Assembly: GCF_002269255.1 (NCBI RefSeq)
Contig: NZ_CP022823.1
Coordinates: forward strand, 1,736,001-1,800,000
DNA: 64,000 nucleotides
Source of the DNA: Klebsiella quasivariicola
GTDB lineage: Bacteria > Pseudomonadota > Gammaproteobacteria > Enterobacterales > Enterobacteriaceae
Direction of reading: 5' to 3'
Each line of letters opens with the position of its first letter. Position 1 is the first letter of the stretch. The translations under genes were made by a program, and so were the position numbers. The notes beneath the pieces were generated by a model that was not told the DNA's origin, searched no databases, and saw only the letters and a list, made by a program, of their open reading frames with translations. Below are positions 33,592 to 42,954 of this stretch, one piece after another.

Positions 33592-34425
33592 ATGCAAATC
33601 GCCAAAGTACTCAATAACAATGTGGTGGTGGTTCTTGACGAGCACCGGCGCGAACAGGTGGTGATGGGGCGAGGGCTGGCCTTTCAGAAACGCCCGGGCG
33701 ACGTGCTGGATGACAGTAAAATTGAAAAAGTTTTCGCCTTACAAAGCGATGAGCTGGTTGGTCGCTTAGGGGAGCTGCTTAGTCAGATACCGTTAGAAGT
33801 GATGACCACCTGTGACCGGATCATTGAGCTGGCCCGCGGGCGGCTGGGTAAGTTACAGGACAGTGTGTACATCACGCTAACCGACCACTGTCACTTTGCT
33901 ATCGAGAGGCAGAAGAACGGCGTCGCGCTGCGTAATGTACTGCTGTGGGAGATCAAGCGGCTGTATCCGAAGGAGTTCGCGCTGGGTCAGGAGGCAAGGG
34001 CCATTATTGCCAAAAGGCTTGGCGTGGAGCTGGCGGAGGATGAAGCCGGATTTATCGCCCTGCATCTGGTGACGGCGCAGCTCAACAGCGAAATGCCGGA
34101 GGTCATGCACGTGACCCGGGTGATGCAGGAGATCCTGCAGCTGGTGAAGTATCAGCTGCAGCTGAATTACGATGAAGAGTCGCTAAGCTATCAGCGTTTC
34201 GTTACCCACCTGAAATTTTTCGCCCAGCGGATGCTGACGCGCACGGTGGTGGAAGATGACGACCTCTCGTTGCACAGCGCGGTGAAAGATAACTACGCCA
34301 AAGCGTGGAAATGTGCGGAAACGGTGGCGACGCATCTGCAAAAGCAGTATCAGCGCGCGCTGACCACCGAAGAAATTATGTTTCTTGCCATTCATATCGA
34401 ACGGGTAAGAAAAGAGGGGCGTTAA
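33592..34425 (+). CDS. BglG-family transcriptional antiterminator
   Basis: This 277-residue protein has an N-terminal RNA-binding CAT domain (residues 1-55, MQIAKVLNNNVVVVLDEHRRE) and two PTS regulation domains. The regulatory histidines are visible in TDHCHFAIER and ALHLVTAQ (PRD1) and in VTHLKFFAQR and AIHIERV (PRD2). In this family the PTS permease phosphorylates and inactivates the protein without sugar, and HPr phosphorylation activates it. It should bind the three RATs in this operon. The start at ATG 33592 follows GGGGTC. Confidence 0.94.
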   Translation: MQIAKVLNNNVVVVLDEHRREQVVMGRGLAFQKRPGDVLDDSKIEKVFALQSDELVGRLGELLSQIPLEVMTTCDRIIELARGRLGKLQDSVYITLTDHCHFAIERQKNGVALRNVLLWEIKRLYPKEFALGQEARAIIAKRLGVELAEDEAGFIALHLVTAQLNSEMPEVMHVTRVMQEILQLVKYQLQLNYDEESLSYQRFVTHLKFFAQRMLTRTVVEDDDLSLHSAVKDNYAKAWKCAETVATHLQKQYQRALTTEEIMFLAIHIERVRKEGR

Positions 34426-34443
34426 TTCTCCCCCAATAAAACT

Positions 34444-34513
34444 GGATTGTTACTGCATCATGCAGGCAAAACCTGAGCGCGACGCCCACCGGCGTGGTTC
34501 TCGGGTTTTTTTA
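34444..34513 (+). promoter_or_regulatory. RAT and terminator 3 (between antiterminator and PTS genes)
   Basis: GGATTGTTACTGCATCATGC then AGGCAAAACC (34444-34473) is the copy closest to the classical bgl RAT. AACCTGAG (34470-34477) pairs with CTCGGGTT (34500-34507) followed by seven T. Confidence 0.93.
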
Positions 34514-34568
34514 TTTTTTACTACTCAGTCGCCGGTTGTCTGCGGGCAGCGGCAGTAAGGAAAAGAGC

Positions 34569-36431
34569 ATGGAATATAAAGCACTCGCGCAGGATATTCT
34601 CAACCGCGTCGGCGGCAAAGAGAACATTGTGAGTCTGGTTCACTGTGCGACACGTCTGCGTTTTAAACTAAAGGATAACGGTAAAGCCGATGCCGAAGGG
34701 CTGAAGGCCAATCCGGGCGTCATTATGGTGGTGGAGAGCGGCGGCCAGTTTCAGGTGGTGATTGGCAACCATGTCCATGATGTCTGGCAGGCGGTGCGTC
34801 AGGAGGCGGGATTGAGCGATGATAGCGAGCCGGTTGCCGGGGAAAAAGCGGCAAAAGGGTCGGTGTTAAGCCAGCTTATCGACATCATTTCCGGCATTTT
34901 TACACCGTTTATCGGCGTGATGGCGGCGACCGGTCTGCTGAAAGGGATGCTGGCGCTGGCGGTGACCTGCGGCTGGCTCATGCCGGAGCAGGGAACCTAT
35001 AAAATCTGGTTTGCCGCCAGCGACGCGCTGTTCTTTTTCTTCCCGCTGTTTCTTGGCTATACCGCCGGTAAAAAGTTTGGCGGCAACCCGTTTATCTCGA
35101 TGGTGATTGGCGGGGCGTTAACCCACCCGCTGATGATTCAGGCCTTTGAGGCCAGCCAGGCGCCGGGGGCGGCGGTGGAGCACTTTCTTGGCATCCCGGT
35201 GACCTTTATCAACTACAGCTCATCGGTGATCCCGATTATTCTTGCCTCATGGGTCTGCTGCTGGCTGGAGCGCAAGAGCAACGCGCTGCTGCCGTCATCG
35301 ATGAAAAATTTCTTCACCCCGGCGATTTGCTTGGCGGTAGTGGTGCCGCTCACCTTCCTGGTGATTGGCCCGGTCGCCACCTGGCTCAGCCATCTGCTGG
35401 CCAACGGCTACCAGTTTATCTACGCGTTTGCGCCATGGCTGGCGGGCGCGGTACTGGGCGCGATGTGGCAGGTGTGCGTGATTTTCGGCCTGCACTGGGG
35501 GCTGGTGCCGTTGATGATCAATAACATGACGGTGCTCGGTCACGACTCCATGCTGCCCATTATCCTCCCGGCGGTGATTGCCCAGGTGGGTGCGGTTCTG
35601 GGGATTTTGCTGGCCACCCGCGATGCGCGCCAGCGGGTGCTGGCGGGGTCGGCCTTCTCTGCCGGGCTGTTTGGCATCACCGAGCCGGCTATCTATGGCC
35701 TGACCCTGCCGCTGCGTCGTCCGTTTATCTTCGGCTGTATCGCCGGCGCCATCGGCGGGGCGATCACCGCCTTCAGTAATAGCCATGCTTACTCGTTCGG
35801 TGTGCCGAATATCTTTTTCCCGGCGCAGATGATCCCGCCTGGCGGGATTGGCGCCAGCGTCTGGGGTGGGCTTATCGGCACCGGCGTGGCTTTCGTGCTC
35901 GCCTGCTTGCTGACCTTCTTCGCCGGTCTGCCGCGTGCCAGCGCTGCACAGGGCGCCGTAGCGGTAGCCCCGGCCTCGGCAAACGACATTCTGGCGCCGA
36001 TGAGCGGTAGCGTTATCGCCCTCGATCAAGTGCCGGACAGCACCTTCGCCAGCGGCTTACTCGGTAAAGGGATTGCCATTATCCCGGCGGTGGGCAAAGT
36101 GATTGCGCCATTCTCGGGCGAAGTGGCCTCCCTGTTTCAGACTAAACATGCCATTGGCCTGCAGAGCGATAGCGGCATTGAGCTGCTGATCCACGTCGGC
36201 ATCGACACCGTTAAGCTCGATGGCGCGCCGTTTACCGCGCATGTTAAAGAGGGCGACAAAGTTAAAGCGGGCGATCTGCTGATTGAGTTCGATCGTCAGG
36301 CGATTCTGGACGCCGGTTACGACCTGGCGACCCCGATTATTATCAGCAACAGCGACGACTACCGGGAAATTGATACGGTGGCGTCCAGCGCCGTCGAAGC
36401 CGGTCAGCCGCTGTTGTCAGTCAGCCATTAA
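34569..36431 (+). CDS. PTS beta-glucoside permease EIIBCA
   Basis: This 620-residue fused PTS permease has its domains in the order EIIB (residues 1-90, phospho-cysteine in VHCATRLRF), EIIC (about 105-465, ten or so membrane spans, GITEPAIYG motif) and EIIA (about 480-620, phospho-histidine in LLIHVGIDTVKL). It imports and phosphorylates beta-glucosides and should also phosphorylate the BglG-type regulator. The start at ATG 34569 has AAGGAAAAG upstream. It is similar to E. coli BglF but I do not assign a specific locus name. Confidence 0.93.
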   Translation: MEYKALAQDILNRVGGKENIVSLVHCATRLRFKLKDNGKADAEGLKANPGVIMVVESGGQFQVVIGNHVHDVWQAVRQEAGLSDDSEPVAGEKAAKGSVLSQLIDIISGIFTPFIGVMAATGLLKGMLALAVTCGWLMPEQGTYKIWFAASDALFFFFPLFLGYTAGKKFGGNPFISMVIGGALTHPLMIQAFEASQAPGAAVEHFLGIPVTFINYSSSVIPIILASWVCCWLERKSNALLPSSMKNFFTPAICLAVVVPLTFLVIGPVATWLSHLLANGYQFIYAFAPWLAGAVLGAMWQVCVIFGLHWGLVPLMINNMTVLGHDSMLPIILPAVIAQVGAVLGILLATRDARQRVLAGSAFSAGLFGITEPAIYGLTLPLRRPFIFGCIAGAIGGAITAFSNSHAYSFGVPNIFFPAQMIPPGGIGASVWGGLIGTGVAFVLACLLTFFAGLPRASAAQGAVAVAPASANDILAPMSGSVIALDQVPDSTFASGLLGKGIAIIPAVGKVIAPFSGEVASLFQTKHAIGLQSDSGIELLIHVGIDTVKLDGAPFTAHVKEGDKVKAGDLLIEFDRQAILDAGYDLATPIIISNSDDYREIDTVASSAVEAGQPLLSVSH

Positions 36432-36446
36432 TCACAGGAGAGAGAG

Positions 36447-37841
36447 ATGAAAACATTCCCGGCGGATTTTTTATGGGGCGGCGCGACTGCGGCGAATCAG
36501 GTGGAAGGGGCTTACCTGGAAGATGGCAAAGGCTTATCCACCTCCGATGTGCAGCCGCACGGCGTGTTCGGCGAAGTGGTCGAGCGCGTACCCGGCGACA
36601 ACGGGATTAAGGATGTGGCGATCGATTTTTACCATCGCTATCCGGAAGATATTGCCCTGTTCGCTGAGATGGGCTTCAACTGCCTGCGGGTGTCCATCGC
36701 CTGGACCCGCATCTACCCCAACGGCGATGACGCCGAACCAAACGAAGCCGGCCTCGCGTTCTACGACACGCTGTTTGACGAGATGGCGAAGTACAACATC
36801 ACCCCGCTGGTGACGCTGTCGCATTACGAAATGCCGTGGGCGCTGGTGAAAAACTACGGCGGCTGGGGGAGCCGGGAAGTGATTGGCTTCTTTGAGCGCT
36901 ACGCCCGGACGGTGTTCAGCCGTTATAAAAATAAGGTCAAACTGTGGCTGACCTTTAACGAAATCAATATGTCGCTGCATGCCCCCATGACCGGGGTCGG
37001 TCTGCCGGCCGGCAGCAGCAAAGGCGAGGTGTATCAGGCGATTCACCACCAGCTGGTGGCCAGCGCCCTAGCGGTCAAAGCCTGTCACGAGCTGGTGCCT
37101 GAGGGCAAAATCGGCAATATGCTGCTCGGCGGGCTGATGTATCCCCTGAGCTGCAAACCGGAGGATGTGTTTGAAACGCTGCAGGAGAATCGCAGCTGGC
37201 AGTTCTTTGGCGACGTGCAGGCACGCGGCGCGTATCCCGGCTATATGCAGCGCTATTTCCGCGACAACGGCATTACGCTCACCATCACCGACGCCGATCG
37301 TGAAGCGCTGAAAACCACCGTCGACTTTATCTCTTTCAGCTACTACATGACCGGCTGCGTCACCGCCGACGAGGCGCTGAACCAGCAGGCGCGCGGCAAT
37401 ATTCTCAGCATGGTGCCGAACCCGCATCTGGCGAGCTCGGAGTGGGGCTGGCAGATAGATCCTCTCGGTCTGCGCACGCTGCTGAATGTGCTGTGGGATC
37501 GCTATCAGAAACCGCTGTTTATCGTGGAAAACGGTCTGGGCGCCAAGGATAAGGTGGAAGCCGACGGCAGCATTCACGATGACTACCGCATCAGTTACCT
37601 GAACGACCATCTGGTGCAGGCGCGGGAAGCCATTGACGATGGCGTTGAGCTGATGGGCTTCACCAGCTGGGGGCCGATTGACCTGGTGAGCGCCTCGAAG
37701 GCAGAGCTGTCGAAGCGCTACGGCTTTATCTATGTCGATCGCCATGATGACGGCACCGGCACCCTGGCGCGCAGTAAGAAGAAGAGTTTTGACTGGTATA
37801 AGGACGTGATTGCCAGCCGCGGCGCCAGCCTGAAAGCGTAA
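36447..37841 (+). CDS. 6-phospho-beta-glucosidase (GH1)
   Basis: This 464-residue glycoside hydrolase family 1 enzyme has the acid/base glutamate in LTFNEINM (about residue 171) and the nucleophile in LFIVENGLG (about residue 357). The N-terminal GH1 signature FLWGGATAANQVEGA is present. It hydrolyses phosphorylated beta-glucosides delivered by the upstream permease, 15 bp away. A GC-rich hairpin CCCGCCCGGC/GCCGGGCGGG at 37849-37872 follows without a clear T-run. Confidence 0.95.
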   Translation: MKTFPADFLWGGATAANQVEGAYLEDGKGLSTSDVQPHGVFGEVVERVPGDNGIKDVAIDFYHRYPEDIALFAEMGFNCLRVSIAWTRIYPNGDDAEPNEAGLAFYDTLFDEMAKYNITPLVTLSHYEMPWALVKNYGGWGSREVIGFFERYARTVFSRYKNKVKLWLTFNEINMSLHAPMTGVGLPAGSSKGEVYQAIHHQLVASALAVKACHELVPEGKIGNMLLGGLMYPLSCKPEDVFETLQENRSWQFFGDVQARGAYPGYMQRYFRDNGITLTITDADREALKTTVDFISFSYYMTGCVTADEALNQQARGNILSMVPNPHLASSEWGWQIDPLGLRTLLNVLWDRYQKPLFIVENGLGAKDKVEADGSIHDDYRISYLNDHLVQAREAIDDGVELMGFTSWGPIDLVSASKAELSKRYGFIYVDRHDDGTGTLARSKKKSFDWYKDVIASRGASLKA

Positions 37842-37874
37842 AGAATACCCGCCCGGCCAGCGCCGGGCGGGCGA

Positions 37875-38609
37875 TTAGCCCGGTTTGCGCGCGCGCAGTA
37901 AAAAGATCATCGGGCGCTCTTTCTCCTCCTCCAGCGCGGGCTGGGCGGCAATCTGTTCGGCGGTGGGCCCCCATTCATCCAGCTGCTCCAGCACAAAACC
38001 CGCGGCGATAAGCGCGTTTATCCAGCTTGCGAGCTTGCGATGCTGCTTGATGACGCCCTCGGCAAACCAGTTGCTGACGCGCTCACCCTCCTGCTGATAG
38101 TGACTGACCGGCCAGCTTTTCTGTCCCTGCTCATCCACCTGCCAGCCCTGCTGCAAGGGGGCGGTATAGATGGGATGTTCAGCGGAAAAGACCAGTGTGC
38201 CGCCGGGAACCAGCGCCCGATGCAGGGTGGCAAAGAGCGGAGCAATGTCCGGTAAATAATGCAGCGCCAGCGAACTGTAAACCAGATCGCAGCAGTTGGC
38301 GGGCAGCGTCAGGGTTTGCAGATCGGCGCAGCGATAGTCAATCTCATCCCTGCGGGTCATCTCCCGCGCCTGCGCCAGCATGCGCTGGGAGATATCGAAA
38401 CCGGTTATCTGGCGGGCTCCCTGCTGTTGTGCCCAGCGGCAAAACCAGCCGTAGCCACAGCCGAGATCTATCACTCGTAAACCGGTTACTGGCGGCAGTA
38501 TCGCCTGCAGAGATGACCACTCGGGTGCGCCATCCAGCCCCTTCACCGAGCGATCGAGGGTCGCATAGCCGGCAAAAAACTGCGGGTCGTCATAAATATT
38601 CTGGCTCAT
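37875..38609 (-). CDS. Class I SAM-dependent methyltransferase
   Basis: This 244-residue protein has the Rossmann methyltransferase motif I (LRVIDLGCGYGWFCRW), motif II region (ITGFDISQRMLAQA) and motif IV (DLVYSSLALHYL). The substrate cannot be told; such UbiE/Methyltransf_11 proteins act on small molecules. I prefer the ATG at 38609 because AAGGG is then correctly spaced; an ATG two codons upstream is possible. It is transcribed alone, convergent with the phospho-beta-glucosidase gene. Confidence 0.85.
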   Translation of the reverse strand: MSQNIYDDPQFFAGYATLDRSVKGLDGAPEWSSLQAILPPVTGLRVIDLGCGYGWFCRWAQQQGARQITGFDISQRMLAQAREMTRRDEIDYRCADLQTLTLPANCCDLVYSSLALHYLPDIAPLFATLHRALVPGGTLVFSAEHPIYTAPLQQGWQVDEQGQKSWPVSHYQQEGERVSNWFAEGVIKQHRKLASWINALIAAGFVLEQLDEWGPTAEQIAAQPALEEEKERPMIFLLRARKPG

Positions 38610-38737
38610 ATTCATCCCTTGAATTTGTAAGGTTGTTTATTTTTAGCAAACTAATAATTTAGTCACACGCTTTACTAAACGGGTAAAATTCAATTAATTT
38701 ATGATAACTATCCTGATTAAGTTATCTGACCTCTCTA

Positions 38738-40177
38738 ATGAAATTGATATTAAATAAAAGCGTGCTGGCGGCATTGCCTCTGGCCATCGCGCTGGCTGGC
38801 TGCGCGCCATCTCATGAGATTGCTAACCCGCCGCAGCAGCAAATTCCGGCTTCCCACGTGTCGATGGAGCTCCCTGCCGCCGTCAAAAATGGCTGGCCGC
38901 AAACCGAGTGGTGGAAAGACTACCACGACCCACAGCTCAATAATCTGATCCAGCGAGCGTTAGCCAACGCCCCGGATATGCAAATTGCCGAACAGCGGAT
39001 CCGTCTGGCGGAAGCCCAGGCCAGAATGTCGCAAGCCAATCTTGGCCCGGAGATGGATTTCTCCGCCGATGTTGAACGCCAGCGCATGTCGGCCGAAGGC
39101 CTGATGGGGCCGTTCGCCACCGACACCGACGGCAACACCGGCCCGTGGTACACCAACGGTACCTTCGGCCTGACCGCCGGCTGGGATCTGGACCTGTGGG
39201 GCAAAAACCGCGCACTGGTTAAAGCGCGCATCGGCGAGCTGAAAGCCCAGGTGGCCGAGCAGGCCCAGACCCGCGAATTGCTTTCCGGCAGCGTGGCGCG
39301 TCTGTACTGGCAGTGGCAGACAGAAGCGGCGATCAAAGCGGTGCTGCAGCAGGTGAAGAGCGAGCAAAATAATATTGTGACGGTCGATAAGGCGCTGTTC
39401 CAGCGTGGGATCACTAACTCTGCCGAAGGGGCAGAGAACGATATTAACGTCAGCAAAACTGACCAGCAGCTGGCGGACGTAGCAGGCACGATGAAAGAGA
39501 TCGAAGCGCGGCTGATGGCCCTGACCAACAGTCAGAGCCAGTCGCTCAATCTCAAACCCGCCGGCCTGCCGACGGTCAGCGCGCAGCTGCCTGATACTCT
39601 CGGCTATGAGCTGCTGGCGCGCCGCCCGGATCTGCAGGTCGCCCACTGGTACATTGAGGCGTCGCTGAGTGAAGTGGACGCAGCGAAAGCGGCGTTTTAT
39701 CCGGACATCAATCTGATGGCTTTCCTGCAGCAGGATGCCCTGCACTTAAGCGACCTGTTCCGCCACTCGGCGCAGCAGATGGGCGTCACCGCTGGTCTGA
39801 CGCTGCCGATCTTTGACAGCGGCCGCCTCAATGCCAATCTGGATATCGCCAGCGCGCAGAACAGCCTGTCGATCGCTCAGTACAACAAAGCGGTGGTGGA
39901 TGCCGTTAACCAGGTGGCGAAAACCGCCAGCCAGGTCGAAACATTAATGGCGAAAAGCCAGCAGCAGCAGCAGGTTGAAAAAGACGCCCAGCGGGTGGTG
40001 GACCTGGCGCAGGCCCGGATGAACGCGGGGATCCTCCCTGGCTCGCGGGTAAGCATGGCTAAGCTGCCGGCGCTGCAGGAGCGGATTACCGCGCTACGCC
40101 TGCACGGCCAGTGGCTCGACGCCAGCATTCAGCTGACCTCGGCCCTCGGCGGCGGCTACCACCAGACGGTGAAGTAA
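38738..40177 (+). CDS. mdtQ: MdtQ-like outer-membrane efflux lipoprotein (TolC superfamily)
   Basis: This 479-residue protein has a lipoprotein signal with lipobox LAGC (cysteine near residue 22) and two outer-membrane-factor (OEP/NodT) repeats. It resembles E. coli MdtQ/YohG. K-12 mdtQ is a pseudogene-like or disrupted locus in some annotations, but the frame here is complete. No inner-membrane pump or adaptor genes adjoin it, so its partner is unknown. In E. coli it lies next to dusC; here the beta-glucoside operon intervenes. Confidence 0.88.
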   Translation: MKLILNKSVLAALPLAIALAGCAPSHEIANPPQQQIPASHVSMELPAAVKNGWPQTEWWKDYHDPQLNNLIQRALANAPDMQIAEQRIRLAEAQARMSQANLGPEMDFSADVERQRMSAEGLMGPFATDTDGNTGPWYTNGTFGLTAGWDLDLWGKNRALVKARIGELKAQVAEQAQTRELLSGSVARLYWQWQTEAAIKAVLQQVKSEQNNIVTVDKALFQRGITNSAEGAENDINVSKTDQQLADVAGTMKEIEARLMALTNSQSQSLNLKPAGLPTVSAQLPDTLGYELLARRPDLQVAHWYIEASLSEVDAAKAAFYPDINLMAFLQQDALHLSDLFRHSAQQMGVTAGLTLPIFDSGRLNANLDIASAQNSLSIAQYNKAVVDAVNQVAKTASQVETLMAKSQQQQQVEKDAQRVVDLAQARMNAGILPGSRVSMAKLPALQERITALRLHGQWLDASIQLTSALGGGYHQTVK

Positions 40178-40210
40178 CCGCCACCCACGGCGCGCCCGCG
40201 GGCGCGCCGC

Positions 40211-40780
40211 TTAGTCTTTCTTTTTCCCCTCGCGCCGCCTGAGCCACCAGTGGGCGGCCACCACCACCACCACCGCCAGAATAAGCCAGATCCAGTGTTT
40301 CAGATGAGCATCCAGATGGTGTAGCCACGGGCCGATCACCTCGCCGCCGAGATAGCCAATAGTGGTAAACAACAGCGCCCATACCAGCGCCCCGAGGATA
40401 TTTAGCGGCAGGAAAACCCGTGGCGACAGGCGGCTGGCGCCGATCAGCAGAGGGCCGATCACTCGAAAGCCGTACATAAAGCGTGAGCCAATGACAAACA
40501 GCCACGGCCGGTGCTGGATCATGCGCTGCGCTTTACGTATTCGCGTCTTCTGGCTGGCGAAACGGCGCAGAATGCGCCCGCCAAAGCGGCGGCCAAGCAG
40601 GTAGAGCAGCTGATCGCCAATCATCCCGCCGAGGGCGACGGCGATCACCACCAGGGGAAACTTCAGTAGCCCCTGATGCGCCGCGACGCCGCCCAGCAGG
40701 GTAATGGTCTCACCTTCCGCCATGCTGCCGACGATCAGCGCCGCATAGCCATACTGGGAAATCAGGTGATTGATATCCAT
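40211..40780 (-). CDS. yohD: DedA-family membrane protein YohD
   Basis: This 189-residue DedA/SNARE-associated family protein has about five hydrophobic segments, and the family motif region (FMYGFRVIGPLLIGASRLSPRVF) with the conserved arginines is visible. DedA proteins support proton motive force and lipid carrier recycling in E. coli. It is convergent with mdtQ; yohF, which lies here in K-12, is absent. Confidence 0.93.
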   Translation of the reverse strand: MDINHLISQYGYAALIVGSMAEGETITLLGGVAAHQGLLKFPLVVIAVALGGMIGDQLLYLLGRRFGGRILRRFASQKTRIRKAQRMIQHRPWLFVIGSRFMYGFRVIGPLLIGASRLSPRVFLPLNILGALVWALLFTTIGYLGGEVIGPWLHHLDAHLKHWIWLILAVVVVVAAHWWLRRREGKKKD

Positions 40781-40932
40781 AAACAGCTTATCTCCTTATT
40801 TCATCATTATTAATCATACACCCTGCTGACCAAAACGCGGCGAAGGAGATTTTTTGTGCTGTACACAAAATAATCTACAGGCTGAATTATACTTGGATCA
40901 GTGCTGTACGAAGCCGTGACAAGGGGGACGCT

Positions 40933-41520
40933 ATGAACCATGTCTGGGGGCTCTTCGCTCATCCCAACCGGGAGATGAGCGTGATTAAGAGCGAGAATGA
41001 AACCATTTCTCATCACTATACGCATCATGTGCTGCTGATGGCGGCGGTTCCGGTGGTCTGCGCCTTTATCGGCACCACGCAGTTGGGCTGGAACTTCGGC
41101 GATGGCACGGTGATTAAACTGTCGATGTTGACCGGGCTGGCGCTGGCGGTACTGTTTTACGCGGTGATGCTGGCCGGGGTAGCGATCATGGGGCGGGTAA
41201 TCTGGTGGATGGCCAGACAATATCCGCAACAGCCTTCGCTGAAACGCTGCATGGTGTTTGCCGGCTATGTGGCTACGCCGCTGTTTCTGAGCGGGATCGT
41301 GGCGCTCTATCCGCTGGTCTGGCTGTGCGCGCTGATCGGTACCATCGCGCTGTTTTACACTGGCTATCTGCTCTATCTTGGCATCCCGACCTTCCTGAGC
41401 ATTAACCGGGAAGAGGGGTTAAGCTTCGCCAGTTCGACGTTGGCCATTGGGGTACTGGTGCTGGAAGTTCTGCTGGCGATCACCGTGGTGCTGTGGGGGT
41501 ATGGCTACCGACTCTTCTGA
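40933..41520 (+). CDS. yohC: Yip1-family inner-membrane protein YohC
   Basis: This 195-residue protein, the same length as E. coli YohC, has five hydrophobic segments and a Yip1 domain. It begins MNHVWGLFAHPNREM and ends GYGYRLF, both conserved. The function is unknown. It is divergent from yohD across 152 bp and followed by pbpG in the same direction. Confidence 0.94.
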   Translation: MNHVWGLFAHPNREMSVIKSENETISHHYTHHVLLMAAVPVVCAFIGTTQLGWNFGDGTVIKLSMLTGLALAVLFYAVMLAGVAIMGRVIWWMARQYPQQPSLKRCMVFAGYVATPLFLSGIVALYPLVWLCALIGTIALFYTGYLLYLGIPTFLSINREEGLSFASSTLAIGVLVLEVLLAITVVLWGYGYRLF

Positions 41521-41540
41521 TCGGACGGCTCGGGTAAATA

Positions 41541-41579
41541 TGCATTGCCGGCAAATATGTATTTTGTGTCGGCAATGCA
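41541..41579. other. Long-looped inverted repeat between yohC and pbpG
   Basis: TGCATTGCCG (41541-41550) and CGGCAATGCA (41570-41579) are perfect complements around a 19-base AT-rich loop. No T-run follows, so a regulatory or mRNA-stability role is more likely than termination. Confidence 0.5.
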
Positions 41580-41711
41580 GCATTTCTTCACGATTCTTAT
41601 TAGGCACAGGGCCTTACGGCGCGGTATGATGGCGTTTGCCAGCGATGTTGCCCACTTAACCTCGCGGCGTACGTTCCATAACGTGCAAAAATACTTTTCA
41701 GAATGCCCATG

Positions 41712-42659
41712 ATGCCGAAATTTCGAGTCTCTTTGCTCAGCCTGACTTTGCTGCTGGCTGTGCCTTTTGCGCCCCAGGCGTTAGCAAAAACCTCCGCGGC
41801 GGTTGCCGCCTCGCAGCCGGACATTGCCTCCGGCAGCGCCATGATCGTCGATCTGGCCACCAAAAAAGTCATCTACGCCAGCCAGCCGGATCTGGTGCGC
41901 CCGATGGCGTCGATCACCAAAGTGATGACCGCCATGGTGGTGCTCGACGCCCATCTGCCGATGGATGAAATGCTGACAGTGGATATCAGCCATACCCCGG
42001 AAATGAAGGGGATCTACTCCCGGGTGCGCCTCAACAGCCAAATCAGCCGCCGCACGATGCTGCTGCTGGCGCTGATGTCTTCCGAGAACCGCGCGGCGGC
42101 CAGCCTGGCGCATCACTACCCGGGCGGCTATGACGCTTTTATCCGTGCGATGAACGCCAAAGCGCAGGCGCTGGGCATGACCCATACCCGCTACGTGGAG
42201 CCGACAGGCCTGTCGGTACATAACGTCTCTACCGCCCGCGATCTGTCCAAACTGCTGATCGCCAGCGAGCAGTATCCGCTGATCGGCCAACTGAGCACCA
42301 CCAAAGAAGAGACTGCCACCTTCGCCCATCCGGCCTACAGCCTGCCGTTCCGCAACACCAACCATCTGGTGTATCGCGATAACTGGAATATCCAGCTGAC
42401 TAAAACCGGCTTCACCAACGCTGCCGGCCACTGCCTGATTATGCGTACGGTGATTAACCAACGCCCGGTGGCGCTGGTGGTGATGGATGCCTTCGGGAAA
42501 TACACCCACTTCGCCGACGCCAGCCGCTTGCGGACCTGGATCGAGACCGGGAAAGTGATGCCGGTACCCGCCTCGGCGCTGAGCTATAAAAAGCAGCGCG
42601 AATCGCAGATGGCAGAGGCGATGCTGAAAGGCGGCGCGCAGACCGCGCAGAACGATTAA
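41712..42659 (+). CDS. pbpG: D-alanyl-D-alanine endopeptidase (penicillin-binding protein 7)
   Basis: This 315-residue low-molecular-weight PBP has a signal peptide ending ALA-KT near residue 25. The three catalytic motifs are visible: S-x-x-K in ASITKV, S-x-N in SSEN and KTG in LTKTGFTN. It cuts D-Ala-meso-DAP cross-links in peptidoglycan. Three ATG codons (41703, 41709, 41712) are candidates; 41712 gives MPKFRVSL as in E. coli. The gene ends about 40 bp before the second IS110-family element. Confidence 0.94.
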   Translation: MPKFRVSLLSLTLLLAVPFAPQALAKTSAAVAASQPDIASGSAMIVDLATKKVIYASQPDLVRPMASITKVMTAMVVLDAHLPMDEMLTVDISHTPEMKGIYSRVRLNSQISRRTMLLLALMSSENRAAASLAHHYPGGYDAFIRAMNAKAQALGMTHTRYVEPTGLSVHNVSTARDLSKLLIASEQYPLIGQLSTTKEETATFAHPAYSLPFRNTNHLVYRDNWNIQLTKTGFTNAAGHCLIMRTVINQRPVALVVMDAFGKYTHFADASRLRTWIETGKVMPVPASALSYKKQRESQMAEAMLKGGAQTAQND

Positions 42660-42671
42660 TCTACATGTCCC

Positions 42672-42697
42672 CCGGATGGCGGCTCGCGCCTTATCCG
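42672..42697. repeat. REP unit interrupted by the IS1111-type element (left part)
   Basis: CCCGGATGGCGGCTCGCGCC followed by TTATCCG is most of a REP palindrome. Its outer tail GGCTACG continues at 44082 beyond the IS, so the element split the REP at TTATC-CG-GGCTACG. Confidence 0.8.
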
Positions 42698-42739
42698 TAT
42701 ATGGACACCTCCCGTTATGCAAGTCATCTCTGCATTTTG

Positions 42740-42950
42740 TGTAACGGGGTAAGGTGCGTTCGTATATCCGGCCTCTCTTACGATACCGTCGTATCCGGGC
42801 CATGATGTTATCTGCGCATCTGTTTCCATTCGGGCTAGCGGCTTTGTTTTCCAGGGAGCCTTCGGATAAGTCGGAATGACAGATGCCGGTCTTACCTGTT
42901 ACTCATCACACTTTGCTGACTGCACTCTCACGGCAGGTTATTGCTCTTTT
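42740..42950 (-). ncRNA. Candidate bridge RNA of the IS1111-type element
   Basis: Minus-strand segments in 5'-3' order. An 8-bp perfect stem GCATCTGT (42886-42879) / ACAGATGC (42823-42816) encloses CTTATCCG (42870-42863), complementary to core plus right target CGGATAAG, and TAGCCCG (42837-42831), identical to the left target plus core. Downstream, ACATC (42808-42804) complements the element's left-end sequence GATGT, and ATATACG (42767-42761) equals its right end plus core. The two guide pairs explain both the insertion site and the element ends. The exact RNA ends are not known. Confidence 0.72.
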
Positions 42951-42954
42951 ACTG

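Noticed and set aside
37849..37872. Hairpin after the phospho-beta-glucosidase gene as intrinsic terminator
   Set aside because: The stem is strong but lacks a U-tract on either strand; kept only as a remark in the gene entry.
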